Assembly: GCF_000316195.1 (NCBI RefSeq)
Contig: NZ_JH994111.1
Location: 245,605-309,604, forward strand
Length of the DNA stretch: 64,000 bases
Direction of reading: 5' to 3'
Source: Brachyspira hampsonii 30446
Lineage (GTDB): Bacteria > Spirochaetota > Brachyspiria > Brachyspirales > Brachyspiraceae
Part shown: positions 53,651 through 63,300 of the stretch, piece after piece
Layout of the letters: each line of letters begins with the position of its first letter
How positions within the stretch are numbered: position 1 is the first letter of the stretch
Made by a program: the position numbers and the translations under genes
Notes under the pieces: generated by a model
Database searches by the model: none
Seen by the model: only the letters and a program-made list of their open reading frames with translations
Told to the model about the DNA's origin: nothing

Positions 53651-54577
53651 ATGAAAACAAAAATAATTCTAGTATTATTAATATTATTAAGTGCATTAAA
53701 TTTATATTCTCAGGAAGATCAATTTAATAATGATTTAAATTTTTTAGAAGATGATTATACTTTCAGCAATCCTTTTCGTATATATGAAGTTGATAAATAT
53801 TATATGGGCTGGCAGGATCCTAGGGCATTTATAGGACGCATATTATTTGCTAAGAATTTTAATGTAGAGAAGAATTTATCACTTATCGCTCCTGATGTTA
53901 ATTGGGATTTTCAATCTTTATCAGTTTATGTTGAAGGGCGTTTAGCTAGCGAGATAATGTTTTATAGAAATAAATATTTTTCTGTAGGTATGGGCGGAGC
54001 TATGGAGATATCAATACTTGGAAGAAGCAGCGGATTATTTGATGTTTATGATTTTTCCGGGCAGTTTATGGTATTTGCTGATTTATGGCTTCAGAATCTT
54101 GTCGGAATTAACATGAAAATTAGATTCATACCTATGTATCATCAATCTACACATTTGGTAGACGGATTTAAAGGCGATACTCAAATAAAAAGCGGAAGCA
54201 GTTATGAATTCGGCTCTATCGCAGTTTATTATTATATTAAAAATTTTAGTATTTATTTAGGTTCTGAAATTTCATATAATGCTATAGGAAATAGTCCGCA
54301 GTTATTCAGAATACATACAGGATTAGATTATAGGTTTCCTTTATATAAAGATCAAATTAGTTTAATAACAGGAATAAATATTGCAGCCATTTTAGATAAA
54401 AAAGATAGGCTTGGACTTATAAAAGATCCTTGGCATGCTGCTGTTAATTTCGGTATAGGGGTTGAGTTTTATAGATATGCTGTGTCTTTAAAAGTTGGTT
54501 ATGGAAAGCCTAGAGGAGCATCTAGTTATTTCGGATATGAAACTAAAGTTGGGCTTGAAATAAGTTTATTATTTTAA
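53651..54577 (+). CDS. Outer-membrane beta-barrel protein (DUF1207-like)
   Basis: 308 residues, signal peptide (LLILLSALNLYSQ) and a mature part of amphipathic strands ending in KVGLEISLLF, a terminal aromatic typical of outer-membrane barrels. The segment MGWQDPRAFIGRILFAKN recalls the start of DUF1207 proteins, which is a weak resemblance. Function unknown. Stand-alone gene. Confidence 0.78.
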   Translation: MKTKIILVLLILLSALNLYSQEDQFNNDLNFLEDDYTFSNPFRIYEVDKYYMGWQDPRAFIGRILFAKNFNVEKNLSLIAPDVNWDFQSLSVYVEGRLASEIMFYRNKYFSVGMGGAMEISILGRSSGLFDVYDFSGQFMVFADLWLQNLVGINMKIRFIPMYHQSTHLVDGFKGDTQIKSGSSYEFGSIAVYYYIKNFSIYLGSEISYNAIGNSPQLFRIHTGLDYRFPLYKDQISLITGINIAAILDKKDRLGLIKDPWHAAVNFGIGVEFYRYAVSLKVGYGKPRGASSYFGYETKVGLEISLLF

Positions 54578-54732
54578 AATATTCCTATTAATAGTAATTA
54601 TCTATAAATTAAATATATTTTTTAGAAATATTTATGATTTTTTTTCTTCATTATGATAAAAAATGATAAAAGACTATATTAAAAAAATATTTATTATGTT
54701 AAATTATAATTATGAAATGGAGGTAATTATAT

Positions 54733-55407
54733 ATGGCTGGATTATTCGATATAATAGGTCCTGTTATGATAGGTCCTTCAAGTTCTCATACAGCTGGTGC
54801 TTGCCGTATTGGGAAACTTGCTAAAAAGATTTTAGGTGAAGATGTGAAGGAGGCAAAAATATATTTGCATGGTTCTTTTGCTTTAACTTGGAAAGGTCAT
54901 GGAACGGACAAAGCCATTTTAGCAGGACTTTTGGGATTTGAAACTGATGATCCTAATCTTAGAGACAGTTATAGTCTTGCTGAAAAGGCTAATCTTAAAT
55001 ATGAGTTTATTCCTACCAAATTGAGAGAGGCTTTTCACCCTAATACAGTATATATTGAAGCTAAAGGGGACACTAATGAAATTAATATATTAGCTTCTTC
55101 TATAGGCGGAGGTTTAATAGTTTTGGATAAAGTTAATGGTATAGAGGTACATTATAAAGGCGATTTTCCAACTATTGCTATAGTTAATAAAGATATTCCG
55201 GGTATTATAGCTAAAGTTACTTCTATTATATTTGAAAATGGAATAAATATTGAGAATATGAATGTAACTCCTCAATTTGAAGGTGTTAATAGAGGATATG
55301 CTATTATTGTTATTGGTATGACTGATGTTATATCAAAAGAGATAGAGGAAAAAATAAGAAATATAGAAAATATAAGAGACTTTGTATTTTTAGATAAGTT
55401 GTATTAA
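54733..55407 (+). CDS. sdaAB: L-serine dehydratase, beta subunit
   Basis: Small subunit of the two-chain iron-sulfur L-serine dehydratase that deaminates serine to pyruvate and ammonia. The N-terminal FDIIGPVMIGPSSSHTAGACRIG is the family block; residues about 145-224 form an ACT domain (TIAIVNKDIPGIIAKVTSIIFENGINIENMNV). Length 224 aa. A GGAGG ribosome site precedes the ATG. It is followed 25 bp later by the alpha subunit. Confidence 0.96.
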   Translation: MAGLFDIIGPVMIGPSSSHTAGACRIGKLAKKILGEDVKEAKIYLHGSFALTWKGHGTDKAILAGLLGFETDDPNLRDSYSLAEKANLKYEFIPTKLREAFHPNTVYIEAKGDTNEINILASSIGGGLIVLDKVNGIEVHYKGDFPTIAIVNKDIPGIIAKVTSIIFENGINIENMNVTPQFEGVNRGYAIIVIGMTDVISKEIEEKIRNIENIRDFVFLDKLY

Positions 55408-55432
55408 ATATTTATGGAGTATAAAAAATATT

Positions 55433-56314
55433 ATGGACATAAAATCTATAGAATCATTGGTGGCTTTAGCTGCAGAAAAGAAAGTAAAAATAAGTGATAT
55501 AGTAATAGATATAGAGGCAAAATCAGAAAAAACTGACAGACAATCAGTTATTGATAAGATGACTTCTTATTATGATATAATGAAAGAAGCTGTTGAAAAT
55601 GGAAAAAAGGATAAATTTAATTTTGTAACAGGTTTGCAAAATGAATGTGTAGAAATAGTAGATAAATTTTATAAAAACAAAAAAAGCATATTGGGAGAAA
55701 TAGTTGGCGAGGTAGTAACTGCTGCGATGTCTGTAAGTGGTTATAATGCATGTATGGGTAAAATAATAGCAGCTCCTACTGCCGGAAGCTGCGGAGTAAT
55801 GCCTGCTGTACTTACTGTATGTGAGAGCAGAGGATATAAAAAAGAAGATATAGTAAAATCAATGTTTACTGCGGCAGGATTTGCTGATATCATAGCACAG
55901 ATAGCAACATTTGCGGGTGCTGAAGGCGGATGTATGGCTGAATGCGGTTCGGCTGCTGGTATGGCGGCTAGTGCTTGTGCTGAGATTATGGGGGGGACGC
56001 CTCAGCAATGTGCTGATGCTTTTGCTCTTACTATATCGGCTATGCTCGGACTTATATGCGATCCTATTGCGGGATTCGTTGAGGTGCCTTGTATGGGTAA
56101 AAATGTTATGTCGGCTGTTCATGCTATTGTTTCGGCTGAAATGGCTTGTGCTGGTTTTAAAAGTGTTATACCGGCTGATGAAGTTGTATCTGCTATGAAA
56201 GAAGTGGGCGATGGTATGGATGAAAGATTTAAAGAAACTTCTTTAGGAGGACTTGCAAACACTCCTACAGGTCGTGCTATATCAGAAAAACTATTGGGCA
56301 AATTAAATAAATAA
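55433..56314 (+). CDS. sdaAA: L-serine dehydratase, alpha subunit
   Basis: Catalytic subunit holding the [4Fe-4S] cluster. Candidate ligand cysteines are in APTAGSCGVMPAV and in LICDPIAGFVEVPCMGKN. Length 293 aa is typical of the Gram-positive-type two-subunit enzyme. It works with SdaAB in serine fermentation, feeding pyruvate to the butyrate route. Confidence 0.96.
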   Translation: MDIKSIESLVALAAEKKVKISDIVIDIEAKSEKTDRQSVIDKMTSYYDIMKEAVENGKKDKFNFVTGLQNECVEIVDKFYKNKKSILGEIVGEVVTAAMSVSGYNACMGKIIAAPTAGSCGVMPAVLTVCESRGYKKEDIVKSMFTAAGFADIIAQIATFAGAEGGCMAECGSAAGMAASACAEIMGGTPQQCADAFALTISAMLGLICDPIAGFVEVPCMGKNVMSAVHAIVSAEMACAGFKSVIPADEVVSAMKEVGDGMDERFKETSLGGLANTPTGRAISEKLLGKLNK

Positions 56315-56349
56315 TAATGGTTTATTATATTATTTTATATGTATAAATA

Positions 56350-56390
56350 AAAGATCTCTGGTAATTTTTTTTATCAGAAATCTTTTATTT
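56350..56390 (+). terminator. Terminator of the serine dehydratase genes
   Basis: AAAAGATctCTG and CAGaaATCTTTT pair around a T-rich loop, followed by ATTT. Confidence 0.7.
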
Positions 56391-56642
56391 ATTGCAAAAT
56401 ATAGTATTATTATTAAGTATCATATAAATTCACTTGCTTGATAATGTATTTGTTTAATTTTGATTATCAATAATAAAATATGCAATTATTTTTAGTATTT
56501 TTGTTCTAATTCGATTATATTAGTATTTATCTAAAATAATATTTATGCATATATTTTGATAAATAAGGCGGATGTATCATAATTGATATAATTAATAATA
56601 TATGTTATTATATACATGATAATTCAATGTGTGGGGGCTATT

Positions 56643-57614
56643 ATGAGATTTATTTCATGCACATTTTTATTATTGATGTTATTATCATGCACTCAAAATT
56701 CTAATACCAATGAAAATATTCAAAATAGCGAAACATCTGTAGAAAGTGCAAATATAGTTAAAGATTTATCTTTAGAAGATGCTATAGCAGAATATGAAGA
56801 ATATCCTAGTATAGATATAATAAAAAGTCTGCTTGATTCAGGAAATATTAATAGTACTTTAACACAATCAACAAATATAGTAAATGCTGAAGATACAGAA
56901 TATGATCTTAGTGTAGTTTTTGATGAGGGTACTACTGCTTTAATGATAGCTTCTTATTATGGATATGCTGATTTAGTAAATGCTCTTATAGAAAATAATG
57001 CTGATGTTAATATGAAAAATAAAAGAAATTATACAGCACTTTTATATGCTACAGATATATGGGCTAGACAGGGTATAGGAATATATGACAGTAATTTTAA
57101 TGTTGTTGAGCTTTTAGTGATGACTAAAGCTGATGTTAATGCTGCTGATAATAATGGATGGACTCCTTTATTCTTTGCTGCTGATAATTCTAATTCTGAT
57201 GTGGCGGTATTTCTAGTTGATAATGGTGCTGATATAAATATTGTAGATAATGAAGGAATAACTCCTCTTTTAGTAGCAAATGATGTTGAAACAGTTAAAA
57301 TATTATCTAAGACAGTGAATATTAATAAACCTAATTTCTCTGGGATAACACCATTAATAGCATTTTCTATGAGAGATATATCTACAGAGGCTATTAATAT
57401 TTTATTAGAGAATGGCGCCAATGTAAATATTGTAGATAAAGATGGTGAAACTGCTCTATCTTATGCTATTGAAAATGGTAATTTTGGGGCTGCTTTAATA
57501 TTACTTGAAAATAATGCGAATCCTAATCTTGCTAAGAAAAAGGCAAAAGAGTTAGCAAATATAGCTAGAGAATTGGGAGATGAGGAAGTAGCTTCTATAT
57601 TAGATAAATATTAA
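56643..57614 (+). CDS. Ankyrin-repeat lipoprotein
   Basis: 323 residues. Signal peptide with lipobox MLLSC (Cys at about 16), then a disordered Asn/Ser-rich linker and about five ankyrin repeats (TALMIASYYGYADLVNALIENNADVNMKNKRN and similar). A surface or periplasmic protein-binding lipoprotein. ATG 56643 follows GGGGGC; a start at 56616 would spoil the signal peptide. Ankyrin proteins are numerous in Brachyspira. Confidence 0.88.
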   Translation: MRFISCTFLLLMLLSCTQNSNTNENIQNSETSVESANIVKDLSLEDAIAEYEEYPSIDIIKSLLDSGNINSTLTQSTNIVNAEDTEYDLSVVFDEGTTALMIASYYGYADLVNALIENNADVNMKNKRNYTALLYATDIWARQGIGIYDSNFNVVELLVMTKADVNAADNNGWTPLFFAADNSNSDVAVFLVDNGADINIVDNEGITPLLVANDVETVKILSKTVNINKPNFSGITPLIAFSMRDISTEAINILLENGANVNIVDKDGETALSYAIENGNFGAALILLENNANPNLAKKKAKELANIARELGDEEVASILDKY

Positions 57615-57705
57615 TAAAATGTCTTTGTTGACAAATTATTTTATTTTGGTATATTTATTATTATATTGTAAAAAAATATATATATATTTTATTTGGAGTT
57701 TTATA

Positions 57706-58044
57706 ATGTTTGATAACAATGTCCACTATATAAGAAAAGAGCTAGAATCTATTTATAAAATTATAGTAGAGAATTTAGGAAAAGAGTTATTAAATACTGA
57801 GATTAAGCGTCTTGAGTATGAACCTAAAATGGATAGAATTAATATTAATAATTTTATATTTATAAGGCTTACTTTTGAAAATGAATATGATCACAAAGAA
57901 CTTTATTATGATATATACATTGAAGATGAAGACGGACATGATGTTGAAAGAGCTTTAATTAGTGTGGAAAAACCTTTTACTAAAGTTGTTGATAAAATAG
58001 ATTATTTGGTTAAATTGAACTATCAAGCTAATAGAGATGATTAA
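57706..58044 (+). CDS. Hypothetical small acidic protein
   Basis: 112 residues starting MFDNNVHYIRKELESIYKII, with a TTGGAG ribosome site. An acidic, probably alpha/beta soluble protein without known motifs. Upstream in-frame starts would add a hydrophobic low-complexity run and are rejected. Confidence 0.7.
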   Translation: MFDNNVHYIRKELESIYKIIVENLGKELLNTEIKRLEYEPKMDRININNFIFIRLTFENEYDHKELYYDIYIEDEDGHDVERALISVEKPFTKVVDKIDYLVKLNYQANRDD

Positions 58045-58085
58045 TAATTTTTTTATTAATTTTATCTATATGTATTTTATGCAAT

Positions 58086-58121
58086 AAAAAACAAGGATTT
58101 TTTAATATCCTTGTTTTTTTA
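58086..58121. terminator. Bidirectional terminator
   Basis: AAAAACAAGGAT pairs with ATCCTTGTTTTT, with A-rich and T-rich flanks, between the small protein gene and the disrupted lipoprotein. A 20-bp direct duplication (AAAGTTAATTTAAATGTTTA, twice) follows at about 58131-58170. Confidence 0.85.
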
Positions 58122-58154
58122 TATTGCTTTAAAGTTAATTTAAATGTTTAAAAG

Positions 58155-59086
58155 TTAATTTAAATGTTTAGTAGAAAGTACAAATTTGTCTTCTGCATAT
58201 CTTTGAGTATTTCCAGATATTATATCATTTAATTTTTCTTTTACTTCTGCTTCATCATCTCCATCAACTATATATAAAGTATCTCTATCAACTAAATAAT
58301 ATCCTTCATATTCCATATCTGTTTCATATTTTCCAAACTCCGTATTTCTTACTATACAAGCATTTTTGCTTTTTTTATTGTCTTGAACATTGAGAGTAAT
58401 ATCTTCAATCCATGTTAATGCAGCATAATCATCTCTTCCATCTACTATACCATTTTCATATTCTCTTTTTACCATTTCTGATTTGTCATTGAAAAACAAA
58501 AACTCTTCTTCTGTTTCTAATAGACTTGTTTCAAAACTAAATTTATAAATTTTTAATTTAATATTTTTAAATTTAGTTGGGGCTTTGCTGCGAAGCACAC
58601 AGTCGTGCCAAACCCCAGTTCTTTTATTGGTATAAAAGAACCAAAAGAACTGCATTTTGTAGCTCAAATATACAATTTACACAACAAGTAAAACATTTAA
58701 TTAAACTATAATTAATATTATTTAATTTAGCATAAAATAATAAACTTATTAAATTATTTGTCAACTACTTTTGAAACAAGTCTAATCTTCCGTCATCGTA
58801 ATCTTCTTCAGACTGATACCAAGTAGTAGAATATAATCTTTGCAATAAGTAATATTCTTGAGCTGTAGTTCCTGCAGCAGCATTATTAACAGATACAGAT
58901 GCATTTATCTTCATAACCTGAGAACTTCCATTCCAACTTGCTAATGGAGTACCGTCTCTAACTGTTTTATCATCACTTGGTCATTAGTTGTTAATGTTTT
59001 ATTTCCTGATGAAGGAGCTGTTGTATCTTTATTACTGCATGTAGCTACTAATACTGATAGAATACTTAATATTATTTTTTTATAAT
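58155..59086 (-). pseudogene. Lipoprotein gene broken by a MITE, a frameshift and start loss
   Basis: Read on the minus strand from about 59083, the protein begins KKIILSILSVLVATCSNKDTT, a lipoprotein signal with Cys in VATC. The start codon is gone: the sequence CATTAT then seven A is one G short of CATTATG plus A run. The frame then stops after NDQ near 58977; a one-base shift restores DDKTVRDGTPLASWNGSSQ... to YDDGR. There the MITE at 58522-58783 interrupts, and after it the frame resumes ETEEEFLFFNDKSEMVKREYENG... to the stop at 58155. Removing the MITE and one AAT copy rejoins GRLETEEEF in frame. Three independent lesions make this a clear pseudogene. The original function is unknown. 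Confidence 0.88.
58522..58783 (-). mobile_element. MITE-like element, copy 2, inside a lipoprotein gene
   Basis: 262 bp with termini AGACTTGTTTC and GAAACAAGTCT, flanked by AAT at 58519-58521 and 58784-58786. It lies inverted relative to copy 1. The core shares TGCAGTTCTTTTGGTTCTTT and GGGGTTTG/CAAAGCCCC with copy 1 but has a different central hairpin (TGTGTGCTTCGCAGC region). Confidence 0.87.
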
Positions 59087-59348
59087 GTAAATACCTTAAC
59101 TTTAATTATTTATTATAAATAATAACATAAATTTTTATTTTAAGGTAAAAAAAATTTATATATAGTTATTTTTTTATATTACTCTATATATATTAAAATA
59201 TAATTACATATTTTAATAAGATTTTATATTTTATATTACAAATAAAACATAATACATAGGAACTAATTTTATTAACAATATTTACCCTAACAAAGATATA
59301 AAAATAATTGAGTTTTAATTTTTTATGTAAAAATTGTATATAATATTT
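59087..59348. other. AT-rich gap
   Basis: Upstream leader of the disrupted lipoprotein and of trkA. No coding or RNA feature seen before the trkA promoter. Confidence 0.5.
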
Positions 59349-59376
59349 TTGACAATTTTTTATATTATTCTATAAT
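59349..59376 (+). promoter_or_regulatory. trkA promoter
   Basis: TTGACA (59349-59354), 16-bp spacer and TATAAT (59371-59376), about 30 bp before the start codon. Confidence 0.82.
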
Positions 59377-59406
59377 AAAATCATTAAATAAGAATAGGGG
59401 ATTAAT

Positions 59407-60093
59407 ATGCTTCAATATGCTGTTATAGGAGTTGGTACTTTAGGAAAGGCATTAATTAATAGGCTTATGACAAAACCTTCCATAGAAGTATTTGCTATAG
59501 ATAATGATATAAATGAAATAGAGGCTATAAAAAATAGTGTTACTCAGGCTATGCGTTTAGACTCTACTCAAAAAGAGGCATTAGAAGCTATTGAGATTAA
59601 TAAATTTGATGCGGTAATACTCACAATAGGCGAAGATATGATGACAAGTATATTAACTGCATTGCTTTTAAAAGAGCTTAATGTAAAAAATATTATAGCA
59701 AGATACTCTAATGAAAAGCATAAGGCAATACTTAGTATGATAGGAATAACACATTTAGTAAGCCCTGAGGAATCTATGGGAATACATATTGCTGAACAGC
59801 TTGAGGTGGGCGATACTGTTTTGCTTTATGATTTGACTGAATATCACTCTATAGTAGAATTTCCTGTTCATGGAGGACTTGCAGGTAAGAACTTCAAAGA
59901 GCTTGATTTGAGAAAGAAATACAAAATAAATGTTGTCGCTGTAAAGAAAGAAACGGTTGGAATATTAGGGGAGAAAAAAGTTATTGTAGATTGTACGCCT
60001 GATCCTGACGAGCCTATGGTTGAAGGGGATATACTTATCATTGCGGGTCATGACAAAGATATAGAAAAAATGTATAAAAAAATGGCTGAATAA
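59407..60093 (+). CDS. trkA: TrkA/KtrA-type potassium uptake regulatory subunit
   Basis: 228-residue cytoplasmic RCK protein that gates a TrkH/KtrB potassium channel. The RCK_N domain starts with the nucleotide-binding AVIGVGTLGKALINRL and the acidic end of strand 2 (FAIDNDINEIE); the RCK_C domain follows from about 140. Single-module length points to KtrA-like rather than the double-module E. coli TrkA. No channel gene lies next to it in this window. AGGGGAT ribosome site. Confidence 0.9.
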   Translation: MLQYAVIGVGTLGKALINRLMTKPSIEVFAIDNDINEIEAIKNSVTQAMRLDSTQKEALEAIEINKFDAVILTIGEDMMTSILTALLLKELNVKNIIARYSNEKHKAILSMIGITHLVSPEESMGIHIAEQLEVGDTVLLYDLTEYHSIVEFPVHGGLAGKNFKELDLRKKYKINVVAVKKETVGILGEKKVIVDCTPDPDEPMVEGDILIIAGHDKDIEKMYKKMAE

Positions 60094-60096
60094 TAA

Positions 60097-60312
60097 ATGA
60101 ATATTCAATTTGCAAAAATTTTTATAGTTATTGGTATTATTTTAATAATTATAGGGATATTATTTTTATTTAATATTAAACTGCCTTTTGGAAAACTTCC
60201 CGGAGATATAGTCATAAAAAAAGAGAATTTTACTTTTGCTTTTCCTCTTATGAGCAGCATTATAGTTAGTATTGTACTTTCTATTATTATGTGGTTAATT
60301 TCTAAATTTTAA
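60097..60312 (+). CDS. DUF2905 family membrane protein
   Basis: 71 residues with two transmembrane helices joined by the conserved LPFGKLPGDIVIKKENFTFAFPL loop that defines DUF2905. It starts 3 bp after trkA, so translationally coupled. Function unknown. Confidence 0.88.
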   Translation: MNIQFAKIFIVIGIILIIIGILFLFNIKLPFGKLPGDIVIKKENFTFAFPLMSSIIVSIVLSIIMWLISKF

Positions 60313-60378
60313 TAATGTTACAACTATTAAAACATAATCTTTTTATGATATAAATAAAAAAAGAAAAATTTTATGCCG

Positions 60379-63300
60379 TCATTTTTTTAAAACATTTTCT
60401 GCTTTATGCAGTAAAGTTTTCACATAATGCGGTTTTTTATCATTAAGCACCTTAAAAGTTTTTAGCATATTACTTAGTTCATTAAATGTGATGCTGTAAA
60501 GTTTGGCAATTAAAATGTCATTTTGAATTTGGAGCATATCATAATCCTTACTATTTTGAGGCAAATCGAAACTATCAGGCAGAGAATAGAAGGCGGCAAG
60601 TTCTTTGTTGTTGTAAAGAGATAGAGCAAAGGCATTATTACAAATAGTCTTGTAAGTCTCAGTATCTAGCTCTTCATCGGAAGCATGTATTAAAGGTAAT
60701 CTCATCAAATAAGTTTTATTAACATTCATATCTACTAAAAACCTCAAAACATAATCAAGAACTATACTATTGAATAAAGCATTAACCCATAAAAGCCTTT
60801 TGAATGAAATAGCTTTTATTTTTATATTTTTATCTTCCAAATAATATTTTTTTGAATATGATAAATACAAAGAATTTCCAGCAGTAGAATTTGAAGGTAT
60901 AATTGAACTTATTAGTGTCCTTTCATTCGTATTACTTGCTATTCCTCTAAATGCAAGCCTTGGAAAAGTATAATCATAAACTATATATTTGATGAAGTCT
61001 TCTTTTTTTCCTATATTTATAAATCTCATTACTTTATTTTCTTTACTTGTTTTGTCATAACTGTTTTTATTTTTTATTTTTGTACTTTTCATCTTTTCTT
61101 CTGCTTCTTTTATACTAATATCATTATACAAATTATCCACCATTCTGTACACTTCTTTTGAAAAAAGCCTTTCTTTTAATTTCTCTTCATCTACAAAATA
61201 CTGAGCTTCTTCAAATTTTGAATTAAATTGCCATACCATTTTCCCTTCATAAAGAGGCATTTCATCATTATTTCTTTTTTCCAAAAATATATCTTTATCA
61301 TTAGTCATATGAAGTTCATTATAAAAATCTATATATTCTCTGTCTATTCTTTTTCCTATAGAATACATTTTTTCTAATATGTTTATATCAGAATTGCTTT
61401 CTATTTCAGGTATCATATAAGTATCTTCAAAGTATTTTCTTGAAAAATCAAGAGGATATAATATTTTATTTTTATTTTCTTCTTTATAAAGCCTTTCAGC
61501 ATCATGCTCCATAAAAAAGCAAGGTACTTTATAATCTTTATTTATTATTTTTTCTTTTTTTAGAGACCATACAGCAAATTTATAGCTTCTATGCACATCA
61601 TGAAATATAGCTTTTTTATTTTCAAATTGATAAAAATATCTGAAGTATAAATTATCAAATATATGTTTTCTTAAAATGATAGAACCTTCTTCATAGCTCC
61701 AAGCCGAAGGAGTAACATATATTAAAGAGCCGTTCATAGAAATTAAACTTATATTTCTTTCAATAAATAATCTGAATAAATTTGTGTCTCCTGCACCTTC
61801 ATTTAAAGGATAATAATTACCATAATATGATAATATAGTATTTATTCTTTTATTAGTATCTTCATATTCTTCTTTTATCTCTTTATAATATTTAAGCAAA
61901 TTATCCTGTGTCTGCTTTTTCTCATTATTTTTCATTGTTCTGTAATTGCTTCTGTACTGTGAGAAAAAGTCTTTATCGTCCAATTTTACTTTATCCCAAG
62001 GAGGATTTCCTATTATTATATCAAAGCCGTAATTATAGCTTTCTGGAAACTCTATATCATAATTAAAAAATTTATATTTTCTAGCAACTCTCGAAACTTC
62101 TTTAAAATCTTCAGAACCGCTGTTATAATGCTCTATATCTCTTAAATTAGTATAAGGATCTATACTCAAAACTTCGGCATCTTTTTTCTTCTTCAAACTC
62201 TCTTTTAATTTTTTATATGTAACCAAATCCAATATAGAAGATAATTTTCTCTGTTTAGGAAGTATTTCATTAATATATATTTCTTTTGATTTTTCTATCT
62301 CTTCGGTTGTGCTGTCTGGAAGAGATGATAACTGCTCGGATACATTTTTTAAATCTGCAAATACATCTCTGAAATCCTGAGAAAACAAATCTCTCTGATT
62401 ATGTTCATTTTCATAATATTCGCTTAATGCCTTTTGTCCCTCTTCTATAGTGCTTCCTATTAATGAATTGCCCTCTTTTATATGATGTTCTATAAAACTT
62501 AAAGGTGTGCCGAATATAAAAGTTTTAAGCCATAAACTCAGTCTTGTAAGTTCTACAGAAAAGTAATTTATATCAACACCGTATATAACTTTTTTTAATA
62601 ATATTCTTTTTAATATTTGAAGCTCATCAATTTCCATATCTTCAAGATTATAATTGCTTAAATTATCTTTTATTTTTTCTTTTTCGCTCATTATATAATC
62701 ATACAAATAATAAAAATCACCGTTCTCATTTTCACTTTTAAATATTCTTGAATAAATATTTTCTGTAAGGGCATCTAAAAAATCAACCAAAAAATGTCCG
62801 CTTCCGCATGCATTATCAAGAACTTTTAAAGATAGTATATTATTTTTATATTTTTCATTTTGAAGTATTATATTAACCGCATCATGAACCATAAAATTTG
62901 ATAATGATGCAGGAGTGTAGTAGCTTGCACTCATTTTTCTGCTGTTAGAACTATTAACTAAATATATGCTGTTAGGCTTTATCTCTCTTTCAACATCTAC
63001 TGTTATATTTTTATTTTTCTTTATCTCTTCATAATCATATATTTCAAAGTAGCCTGATTTTTTTTCTTTATTTTCTCTGTACTCTAAATAATATTTTTTC
63101 TCTGCAGCATGTCTGAATGTGTATTGAAGAAGTCCCTCATAAATATTGCCTATATGTGTTACAGACATTATTGAAAAGTTTCTTATATTAATTTTATTTT
63201 TATCATCTCTTATCTGAAGAAGTTCTTTTAAGATATCATATACCTCATCATTACTGAATAAGGTTTTATTTCTTTTATATTCAAATAAAGGTGCTTTATT

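Noticed and set aside
55859-56301. Several frames on both strands inside sdaAA
   Set aside because: They arise from codon bias in the Ala/Gly-rich serine dehydratase core.
58155-58667. An apparently intact 170-codon minus-strand gene
   Set aside because: Its first ~48 codons come from the MITE; the true 5' part of the gene lies beyond the element and is frameshifted.
59407-60093. A complete potassium transporter operon
   Set aside because: Only the RCK subunit is present; the next gene is a DUF2905 protein, not a TrkH/KtrB channel.
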